Source: JBBEDS01 sp040881175
Lineage (GTDB): Bacteria; Patescibacteriota; Minisyncoccia; 2-02-FULL-40-12; IGHO2-01-FULL-4-A
Reading direction: 5' to 3'
NCBI GenBank assembly: GCA_040881175.1
Contig: JBBEDS010000013.1
Span: 1-25,732 of the forward strand
Length of the DNA stretch: 25,732 bases
Below are positions 1 through 5,298 of the stretch, piece after piece; the first letter of the stretch is position 1; each line of letters opens with the position of its first letter. The notes under the pieces are model-generated. The model ran no database searches. It was not told the DNA's origin and was given only the letters and a program-made list of their open reading frames with translations. The position numbers were made by a program, and so were the translations under genes.

Positions 1-16
1 CCCCTCGCGGGGTTTT
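1..16 (+). terminator. 3' part of an intrinsic terminator of an upstream gene (cut by window edge)
   Basis: The window opens with CCCC-TCGC-GGGG followed by TTTTAATTT, a GC hairpin plus T-run. The stem may extend beyond the edge. It would end a plus-strand transcript from outside the window. Confidence 0.5.
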
Positions 17-24
17 AATTTATG

Positions 25-53
25 TTTACTTTTAACAAAATCAGTGTTAAAAT
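25..53 (+). promoter_or_regulatory. Promoter of the tRNA-Arg/dut/tRNA-Gly unit
   Basis: A -35-like TTTACT (25-30) and a -10 TAAAAT (48-53) are separated by 17 nt, with an extended -10 TGT at 45-47. The expected transcription start near 60 is about 14 nt before the tRNA. Confidence 0.6.
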
Positions 54-73
54 ATCTCATAAAATTAAAGTTT

Positions 74-145
74 CCCCTCGTAGTTCAATGGACAGAACAG
101 GAGACTTCTAAGCTCTTAATGGGGGTTCGATTCCCTCCGAGGGGA
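74..145 (+). tRNA. tRNA-Arg (anticodon TCT)
   Basis: The cloverleaf folds with acceptor CCCCTCG (74-80) against CGAGGGG (138-144) and discriminator A145. The anticodon loop CTTCTAA (105-111) carries TCT, reading AGA. The T-loop is TTCGATT. The anticodon stem has one mismatch next to the loop (A104/G112). CCA is not encoded; the next bases are CAATG, and dut begins at 148, only 2 nt after the tRNA end. Confidence 0.93.
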
Positions 146-147
146 CA

Positions 148-576
148 ATGAAACTTAAGATAAAAAGAATTGATAAATCGTTACCCTTGCCCGAATACAA
201 GACGAGTGGCGCGGTAGCTTTCGATTTGTATTCCAGGGTAGACGAGAAGATAAAGCCGAAGGAAATTAAATTGTTGCCCACCAATTTAGTATTTGAGATA
301 CCTGAAGGATACTTCCTGCTAGTTGCCAGCAGGAGCAGTACATTTAAGAAAGGGATAATGATGGCAAATAATGTTGGTATAGTAGATCAGGATTTCTGTG
401 GTCCCGAGGATGAGCTGAGATATGCAGCATATAACTTTGGACCAAAGGCAGTTCAGGTAAAAGCAGGGGATAGAATCGCGCAGGCAATGCTGATCCCTTT
501 TCAGAGAGTCTCATTTAACGAGAAGAAAAATACAAAGAAGAAGTCGCGTGGTGGTTTCGGTACGACAGGTAAATAA
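148..576 (+). CDS. dut: dUTP diphosphatase (dUTPase)
   Basis: This trimeric-type dUTPase hydrolyses dUTP to dUMP and pyrophosphate, keeping uracil out of DNA and supplying dUMP for thymidylate synthesis. All five family motifs are seen in 142 residues: AFDLYS (24-29), ASRSST (60-65), GIVDQDF (77-83, with the catalytic-type Asp), DRIAQ (108-112) and the C-terminal arm RGGFGTTG (134-141) that closes over the substrate. The motif-3 aromatic is Phe rather than the usual Tyr and is followed by an unusual CGPEDEL stretch. The gene has no SD. It sits 2 nt after tRNA-Arg and 2 nt before tRNA-Gly, so it is almost certainly co-transcribed with both. Confidence 0.92.
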   Translation: MKLKIKRIDKSLPLPEYKTSGAVAFDLYSRVDEKIKPKEIKLLPTNLVFEIPEGYFLLVASRSSTFKKGIMMANNVGIVDQDFCGPEDELRYAAYNFGPKAVQVKAGDRIAQAMLIPFQRVSFNEKKNTKKKSRGGFGTTGK

Positions 577-578
577 AT

Positions 579-653
579 GCGGGTATCGTATAATGGTTAT
601 TACATGAGTTTTCCAAACTCATGATAGGGGTTCGATTCCCCTTACCCGCTCCA
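579..653 (+). tRNA. tRNA-Gly (anticodon TCC)
   Basis: Acceptor GCGGGTA (579-585) pairs with TACCCGC (643-649). The discriminator is T650 and CCA is encoded at 651-653, the only one of the four tRNAs here with a genomic CCA. The anticodon stem TGAGT/ACTCA encloses loop TTTCCAA with anticodon TCC. The T-arm is AGGGG-TTCGATT-CCCCT. Confidence 0.94.
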
Positions 654-699
654 AGGAAGCAGTACACAAAAGTATATCCGTCTAAAAGGAGGCGAGTAT

Positions 700-1197
700 A
701 TGCGTTCATTTAAAAAAAGTTTAATAATTCTTTCCGTTTTTTTGTTTTCTGGTTGTCTCTCTGTCATAAGGAACCGCGGACCGTATCCTCATCCTATTTT
801 CTCTGAAAATCACTGGGTCAAAACAAACGAGGCCAATGACTATATCGGAGATCCCGGCGGGACAAAGGTTATGTGGCGAAAGTCTTTTTTCTATAACCAC
901 TCCAACGGCCTTTGGCGCAAAAGCGAAAGACAAATATTCGGCAAATTGGTCATGAGGGCATACGGAGTACATGATAAGGACGGCAAACTCATCGCTCATT
1001 GGATCCAGCTCAAGAAGGATGGCAGGTGGTATACTGCACAGACCGACTGTCCTAGGAGGTGCTATAAATTCGAACAGCGAATGATACGCGAAGTTACGGG
1101 CCAAGTCATCATGGTTTCATTAGTTTTGGAAGATGAACATGGCAAAGAATTCGTAAGGGTAATAGTTAGGCGAAGATTAGATTGGCTGGGTCAGTGA
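700..1197 (+). CDS. Putative lipoprotein of unknown function
   Basis: I do not recognise the family. The 165-residue product starts with a short basic N-terminus, a hydrophobic stretch (about residues 8-17) and a lipobox-like FSGC with Cys19, which suggests lipid anchoring on the outer face of the membrane after signal peptidase II cleavage. The mature part is rich in Trp, Arg and Lys, has a CPRRC cysteine pair near residue 125 and appears mostly beta-structured. The start is firm: an SD-like AAAGGAGG at 685-692 lies 7 nt before the ATG, and such SDs are scarce in this window. The gene follows tRNA-Gly by 46 nt and may read through from it. No convincing terminator follows; T-rich sequence begins near 1204. 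Confidence 0.75.
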   Translation: MRSFKKSLIILSVFLFSGCLSVIRNRGPYPHPIFSENHWVKTNEANDYIGDPGGTKVMWRKSFFYNHSNGLWRKSERQIFGKLVMRAYGVHDKDGKLIAHWIQLKKDGRWYTAQTDCPRRCYKFEQRMIREVTGQVIMVSLVLEDEHGKEFVRVIVRRRLDWLGQ

Positions 1198-1226
1198 CCA
1201 CGGCCTTTTTTTCTTTTTTAAACCGA

Positions 1227-1255
1227 TTGATTTTACTAATATTCCGTGGTAAAAT
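1227..1255 (+). promoter_or_regulatory. Promoter of the tRNA-Pro/tRNA-His unit
   Basis: TTGATT (1227-1232), a 17-nt spacer and TAAAAT (1250-1255) with an extended TGG at 1247-1249 lie upstream of tRNA-Pro. The predicted start is near 1262. Confidence 0.65.
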
Positions 1256-1283
1256 ATTCTGAAGTTTTTAAAGTATCTTAGGA

Positions 1284-1354
1284 CGGGCTGTGGTGTAATG
1301 GCAGCACGAGACGTTTGGGACGTTTTAGTCCGAGTTCGAATCTCGGCAGCCCGA
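1284..1354 (+). tRNA. tRNA-Pro (anticodon TGG)
   Basis: Acceptor CGGGCTG pairs with CAGCCCG (1347-1353), discriminator A1354. Anticodon stem AGACG/CGTTT (one G-T pair) holds loop TTTGGGA with anticodon TGG. The T-arm is CCGAG-TTCGAAT-CTCGG. CCA is not encoded. Confidence 0.93.
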
Positions 1355-1376
1355 CAGGGTCAGTTAAATAAAATAT

Positions 1377-1449
1377 GGTGGCTGTAGCTTAGCGGTAAAG
1401 CACCGCTCTGTGGCAGCGGGGACCGAGGGTTCGAATCCCTCCAGCCACC
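1377..1449 (+). tRNA. tRNA-His (anticodon GTG)
   Basis: An extra 5' G (1377) precedes acceptor GTGGCTG (1378-1384), which pairs with CAGCCAC (1442-1448). C1449 faces G-1, the tRNA-His identity pair. Anticodon stem CCGCT/AGCGG holds loop CTGTGGC with GTG. The T-arm is GAGGG-TTCGAAT-CCCTC. A full CCA is not encoded. Confidence 0.94.
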
Positions 1450-1528
1450 CAATTCATTTTCCTAGTCCTATTTTCCATAGGGCCGGTACTTAAAATATAA
1501 ATTTGCAATCGACACCTCTCTTTACTAG

Positions 1529-1550
1529 ACTCTTAAGCAAGAGTTCTTTT
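1529..1550 (+). terminator. Possible intrinsic terminator after tRNA-His
   Basis: Stem ACTCTT (1529-1534), loop AAGC, stem AAGAGT (1539-1544), then TCTTTT. The stem is AT-rich, so it is weak, but the position fits the end of the tRNA unit ahead of the next gene. Confidence 0.4.
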
Positions 1551-1580
1551 AATTTTATGCTCTAAATAGGGGATAAAGCC

Positions 1581-2384
1581 ATGAAATCATCAAGCGAATA
1601 TTTCACTGGTAAGCAATACCACCTAGGCATATCTCCCGGTGATCTGGCTCCATACATTCTTTTGTGTGGTGACCCGGATAGGGCGGTAGAGACGACAAGA
1701 CATTTCGACGAAATAGCTTTCCGTGGAGGACATCGGGAATTTCTCACGATAACCGGCAGGTATCGAGGTATGCCCGTCTCCGTTATGGCAACCGGTATTG
1801 GTCCGGATAACATGGAAATAGCGGTCATCGAGGCCTCTCGGTGTATCAAGGCGCCAACCTTCATACGCATAGGAAGCTGCGGTGCTATTGCTGAAGGAGT
1901 GGGACTCGGTGATCTGGTAATATCTGCCAGAGCTATTCCCAGAGAGAATACAAGTAGTTTCTATCTGCCTGAAGGCCAGACGGTATCCGGCAGTCCTGAC
2001 GTTATAGAAGCCCTAGTTGTCGCTGCGCGCAAGCTTGAGTATATCGCTCATGTGGGTATCACCTGTTCGACCTCTAGCTTTTATGCAGGACAAGGCCGTG
2101 AAGTTCCAGGCTTTCCCATACGAGAAGAAGCGAAGGCAAAGAATCTTTTTCCAATTCTGGTCAGTCAAGGTGTTTTGAATTTTGAGATGGAAACCTCTGC
2201 CTTGTATACGCTAGCAGCCATATCCACCCTCAATTTGCGTGTCGGTACGGTTTGTGCTGTTTATGCTGAACGCTACGATAAAAAAGAAGTCGCCTGGGAA
2301 CTACTCGGGCAAGCGGAACAACGGTGCATTAAAACTGGGCTTGAGGCTGCTCTGCTAATACATAATAAGGATAACCAGATCTAA
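1581..2384 (+). CDS. udp: Uridine phosphorylase (nucleoside phosphorylase NP-I family)
   Basis: This enzyme would split uridine (perhaps deoxyuridine) with phosphate into uracil and ribose-1-phosphate, a pyrimidine salvage step in the cytoplasm. The 267-residue length fits the family. NP-I motifs appear in order: GDPDR (30-34), HREF (51-54), TGIGPDN (71-77), RIGSCGAI (96-103), a HVGIT...FYAGQ segment (about 156-171) and NFEMETSALY (about 199-209), whose Glu-Met-Glu contacts ribose. The last pattern and HREF match uridine phosphorylases better than purine ones. MTA or purine specificity cannot be excluded from sequence alone. Only a weak AGGGGA lies upstream of the ATG. Neighbouring genes (dut, a nucleotide kinase-like protein) support a salvage role. 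Confidence 0.85.
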   Translation: MKSSSEYFTGKQYHLGISPGDLAPYILLCGDPDRAVETTRHFDEIAFRGGHREFLTITGRYRGMPVSVMATGIGPDNMEIAVIEASRCIKAPTFIRIGSCGAIAEGVGLGDLVISARAIPRENTSSFYLPEGQTVSGSPDVIEALVVAARKLEYIAHVGITCSTSSFYAGQGREVPGFPIREEAKAKNLFPILVSQGVLNFEMETSALYTLAAISTLNLRVGTVCAVYAERYDKKEVAWELLGQAEQRCIKTGLEAALLIHNKDNQI

Positions 2385-2413
2385 AGATAAGGCACAAAGC
2401 CAAGGGAGGAGCT

Positions 2414-2487
2414 ATGGAATTAAGAACCATCAATTCTATACGGCTGGAGCTCCCGAGGTTCACAGCCGTTTTTCTAAAGGTCATCGA
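2414..2487 (+). CDS. 5' fragment of a gene broken by the scaffold gap
   Basis: An SD-like GGGAGG (2404-2409) precedes this ATG closely, so the start is credible. Only about 24 residues can be read before the run of N. I recognise no family. It may or may not be the same gene as the fragment after the gap; both are in one frame if the gap is exactly 100 nt, but a round 100-N run usually marks an unknown length. Confidence 0.5.
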
Positions 2488-2587
2488 NNNNNNNNNNNNN
2501 NNNNNNNNNNNNNNNNNNNNNNNNNNNNNNNNNNNNNNNNNNNNNNNNNNNNNNNNNNNNNNNNNNNNNNNNNNNNNNNNNNNNNNN
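2488..2587. other. Assembly gap (100 N)
   Basis: A run of exactly 100 N interrupts the sequence. Round numbers like this are the usual scaffold placeholder, so real length and content are unknown and order across it depends on read-pair linkage. Confidence 0.98.
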
Positions 2588-2746
2588 ATAGATCATGAAG
2601 GCGTAGAGGCTGTTATAGTAACTCGCAAAAAGGATATCGAATACCCCATAGACGAGCACCCATTAATCCAGGCCATCCATCTTTTCAATCCGCTCTTTGA
2701 AGATGAGACTGGCCCTGAGCCACCCACCACCTCAGTAGTGGTTTAG
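2588..2746 (+). CDS. 3' fragment of a gene after the scaffold gap
   Basis: An open frame of about 52 residues runs from the gap to a stop at 2744-2746. It is acidic, with a C-terminus rich in Pro, Thr and Val. No domain is recognisable. A terminator-like hairpin follows at once, which supports a true gene end. Confidence 0.45.
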   Translation: MDHEGVEAVIVTRKKDIEYPIDEHPLIQAIHLFNPLFEDETGPEPPTTSVVV

Positions 2747-2751
2747 AAAGT

Positions 2752-2774
2752 AGCGGTACTCCCGCTGCTTTTTC
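2752..2774 (+). terminator. Intrinsic terminator after the gap-broken gene
   Basis: AGCGG and CCGCT pair around a short loop and are followed by GCTTTTTC. This suits termination of the transcript ending at 2746. Confidence 0.55.
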
Positions 2775-2801
2775 TTGCAATGAACCCTCTCATGATATAT
2801 T
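2775..2801 (+). promoter_or_regulatory. Possible promoter of the nucleotide-kinase-like gene
   Basis: Extended -10 TGA-TATATT (2793-2801) lies with a TTGCAA (2775-2780) upstream, but the spacer is only 15 nt. The predicted start near 2808 leaves a leader of about 32 nt before the preferred ATG at 2840. Confidence 0.4.
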
Positions 2802-2839
2802 TTCTATTAAGCACCTAAAAATATATGGGAGTTTACCAC

Positions 2840-3418
2840 ATGAGCAAGAACATGGTCATTTTCGGAATTACCGGGACGCTTGGCGCCGGTAAGGGGACAA
2901 TCGTTGATTACCTTAAAGAAAAAGGGCTTCGTCATTTTTCTGTCAGCGGTTTCTTGGCCGAAGAGGTTAAGAGAAGGGGGCTACCGGTTAATCGCGATAC
3001 CCTAGTCGCCATGGGCAATGAACTACGCGCCCAGCATTCACCAAGTTACCTGGCTGAACAACTCTACGAGCAAGCGGTGATATCTGGAGAAAACTGCATC
3101 ATCGAGTCGCTACGCACGCCCGGCGAGGTGGAAGCCCTAAGGCTAAAAAGTGAATTTTATCTTCTGTCCGTAGATGCCAAGCCTGAGATAAGGTATCAGC
3201 GGATCCAGGCCAGAAAAAGCGAGAAAGATGCCATCTCTTTTGAGAAATTCCTTGAAAATGAGGAAAGAGAGATGGAATCGGATGATCCCAACAAGCAGAA
3301 TCTCCGCGAGTGTATCGCCAGAGCAAACTTTAGCTTTGAGAATAATGGGACTGTCAAAGAGCTTCGGCTTGATTTGGCAAGAACGCTCAGAGTGATATTG
3401 GATAGGGCGGGCTTTTAA
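2840..3418 (+). CDS. P-loop nucleotide (mono)phosphate kinase-like protein
   Basis: The 192-residue protein begins with a Walker A loop of the adenylate-kinase type, GTLGAGKGT (residues 12-20), and resembles the small P-loop kinases annotated as dNMP kinase, dephospho-CoA kinase-like or AAA-family ATPase in CPR genomes. It probably transfers phosphate from ATP to a small substrate; the substrate cannot be read from sequence. A LID-like Arg/Lys-rich segment (about 120-145) follows the core. I prefer the ATG at 2840: the in-frame ATG at 2825 has no SD, and its own GGGAG (2827-2831) sits 8 nt before 2840 as an SD. Together with dut and udp it suggests nucleotide salvage. The stop codon lies inside the loop of the terminator. 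Confidence 0.7.
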   Translation: MSKNMVIFGITGTLGAGKGTIVDYLKEKGLRHFSVSGFLAEEVKRRGLPVNRDTLVAMGNELRAQHSPSYLAEQLYEQAVISGENCIIESLRTPGEVEALRLKSEFYLLSVDAKPEIRYQRIQARKSEKDAISFEKFLENEEREMESDDPNKQNLRECIARANFSFENNGTVKELRLDLARTLRVILDRAGF

Positions 3419-3431
3419 GAAGCCCGTTTTT
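3408..3431 (+). terminator. Intrinsic terminator overlapping the kinase stop codon
   Basis: CGGGCTT (3408-3414), loop TTAAG, AAGCCCG (3420-3426), then TTTTT. The seven-pair stem is strong. The kinase stop codon falls in the loop, and alaS starts 20 nt later. Confidence 0.85.
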
Positions 3432-3450
3432 GTTTTATCATTTCATATAC

Positions 3451-5223
3451 ATGACTCATCTGGAGATACGAGACAAATTTTTAAGATTTTTTGAGGATAG
3501 GGGACACAAAATTGTGCCTTCGAGCTCGCTTTTGCCGACCGACCCGTCGGTTCTTTTCACAACGGCCGGCATGCAGCAATTCAAGCAATACTATACCGGC
3601 GAAGCTGATCCGATGAAAGACTTCGACTCTTTGAATACGACATCTATTCAAAAAAGTATGCGTACCTCAGATATTGATGAGGTCGGCGATGAATCACATA
3701 ATACTTTCTTTGAAATGCTTGGTAATTTTTCTTTCGGAGGCTATTGGAAGGAAGAAGCAATTAAATATGGCTATGGCTTCATAACCAAAGAGCTTGGCAT
3801 TTCTCTGGACAGGATTACCGTCTCAGTCTTTAAGGGAGATGACGATACCCTGGCCGATAACGAATCACTGGAGATATGGAAAGCCATTGGAGTTCCAGAA
3901 AAACAGATAGTATTTGGGCCAAGAGAAGATAATTTCTGGGGTCCGACAGGCAGCAAAGGACCATGTGGTCCTACTACGGAGATATATATCGACGGCATGG
4001 AAGTTTGGAATATTGTTTTCAATGAATTTTTTTGTGATGAGCATAGAAAATTCCTGCCTTTAGAGAAGAAGGGTATTGATACCGGAATGGGCCTCGAAAG
4101 ATTGGCCATGATCATGCAGGGCAAAGAAAATATATTTGAGACTGATCTCCTGTCACCGATAGTCGGGGAAGTTAGAGGAAAGAAGCTATATGACCAGGAG
4201 AAGAACAAGTCATCAGAGAGAATAGTATCCGACCATCTTCGTTCGGCCATCTTTCTGATTGCTGATGGGGTACGGCCATCAAATGTAGAGCAGGGGTACA
4301 TATTAAGAAGACTGCTCCGAAGAGCTATACGCCATAGCCAGCTACTGGAGCTACCCAAAGATGTTAACGAGAGAGTTTTGCATGTCATCAGCCATGATAT
4401 ATATGGTGAGGTATACCCTGAGCTTGAGAAAAAGAAGAAAGAAATATTGGAGACTATCCAGATGGAATCAGATAAGTTCAATAAAGCTCTGGGCAATGGC
4501 TTGCGTGTGTTTAGTAAAATAATTGAGAAGATGAAAGAAGAGGACAAAAATGTAGTATCAGGCAAAGATGCATTTGATCTCTACACTAGCTATGGATTTC
4601 CGATAGAACTTGTTGAGGAATTGGCAAAAGAGAATAATTTCACCGTTGACCTGGCCGGATTTGAGAAAGAGATAGAGGAGCACAAGGCTAAATCTCGTGA
4701 AGGAGCAGAGAAAAAGTTTGGCGGACATGGATTAATATTAGACACGGGCGAGTTGAAAGCTGGTGACGAAGAAGAATTGAAAAAAGTCACTCGTCTGCAT
4801 ACTGCAACCCACTTGCTGCATGCTTCATTGCGTAAAACATTAGGTGATGATGTCAAACAGGCAGGCTCAGATATTACTGCCGAAAGATTGAGATTTGATT
4901 TTACATTCCCTAGGAAGTTAACCGAAGAAGAGATTGCAGAAGTAGAAGATCTGGTTAATGAAACTATTAAAGATGGGCTGACTGTTTCTTTCAGGGAGAT
5001 GCCCTATGAAGAAGCGGTGAAACTTGGCGCCCTCTCATTCTTCAAAGAAAAATATCCGCCAGTCGTAAAAGTGTACACCGTGGGGGATTGGAACGAACCT
5101 TTCAGCCGTGAACTTTGTGGCGGACCACATGTTTCAAATACCTCGGAGATCGGCCATTTCAAGATCAAAAAAGAAGAATCTATCGCAGCCGGAACTCGCA
5201 GAATCAGAGCTATAGTTGAGTAA
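3451..5223 (+). CDS. alaS: Alanyl-tRNA synthetase, minimal form without C-terminal domain
   Basis: Charges tRNA-Ala with alanine and can clear mischarged Ser/Gly. At 590 residues it is far shorter than the usual roughly 870. Class II core motifs are present: TFFEMLGNFSFGGYW (85-99), the WGPTG...GPCGPTTEIY segment (about 165-185) and DTGMGLERLA (about 210). The editing SAD domain keeps its zinc/active-site ligands H450xxxH454 and C556xxxH560, written CGGPH instead of the common CGGTH. The protein ends about 30 residues after this, so C-Ala/DHHA1 is missing. The beta-barrel subdomain normally between tRNA-binding and SAD parts seems reduced to a short linker (about 425-449). ATG 3451 is chosen over an in-frame TTG at 3430 that lies in the terminator tail. 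A -10-like TATCAT (3436-3441) only 9 nt before ATG suggests a leaderless mRNA. Confidence 0.93.
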   Translation: MTHLEIRDKFLRFFEDRGHKIVPSSSLLPTDPSVLFTTAGMQQFKQYYTGEADPMKDFDSLNTTSIQKSMRTSDIDEVGDESHNTFFEMLGNFSFGGYWKEEAIKYGYGFITKELGISLDRITVSVFKGDDDTLADNESLEIWKAIGVPEKQIVFGPREDNFWGPTGSKGPCGPTTEIYIDGMEVWNIVFNEFFCDEHRKFLPLEKKGIDTGMGLERLAMIMQGKENIFETDLLSPIVGEVRGKKLYDQEKNKSSERIVSDHLRSAIFLIADGVRPSNVEQGYILRRLLRRAIRHSQLLELPKDVNERVLHVISHDIYGEVYPELEKKKKEILETIQMESDKFNKALGNGLRVFSKIIEKMKEEDKNVVSGKDAFDLYTSYGFPIELVEELAKENNFTVDLAGFEKEIEEHKAKSREGAEKKFGGHGLILDTGELKAGDEEELKKVTRLHTATHLLHASLRKTLGDDVKQAGSDITAERLRFDFTFPRKLTEEEIAEVEDLVNETIKDGLTVSFREMPYEEAVKLGALSFFKEKYPPVVKVYTVGDWNEPFSRELCGGPHVSNTSEIGHFKIKKEESIAAGTRRIRAIVE

Positions 5224-5279
5224 TAAACTCTTTTCTCAACATTTTGTATACAAAGTATCTCGTTTGTTGATATTTGATG

Positions 5280-5288
5280 TGGTATAAT
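5280..5288 (+). promoter_or_regulatory. Extended -10 promoter close to the start of the baseplate-J-like gene
   Basis: TGG-TATAAT is a perfect -10 hexamer with extended TGn. No good -35 is present. The ATG at 5299 is 10 nt downstream, so transcription would begin within a few bases of the start codon. Confidence 0.6.
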
Positions 5289-5298
5289 TTGTGGGTCA

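Noticed and set aside
2414..2746. One continuous 110-codon gene across the N run
   Set aside because: The frame across 100 N is not evidence, since gap length is probably a placeholder. I list two fragments.
3430..3450. TTG start giving alaS seven extra residues
   Set aside because: The codon lies in the T-tail of the upstream terminator and the extra residues are not family-like. ATG 3451 begins the conserved THLEIRDKFL-type N-terminus.
3771..4565. 264-codon open frame on the minus strand inside alaS
   Set aside because: It is antisense to a strongly conserved gene, has a Ser-rich composition typical of a reverse-strand shadow, and has no SD or promoter.
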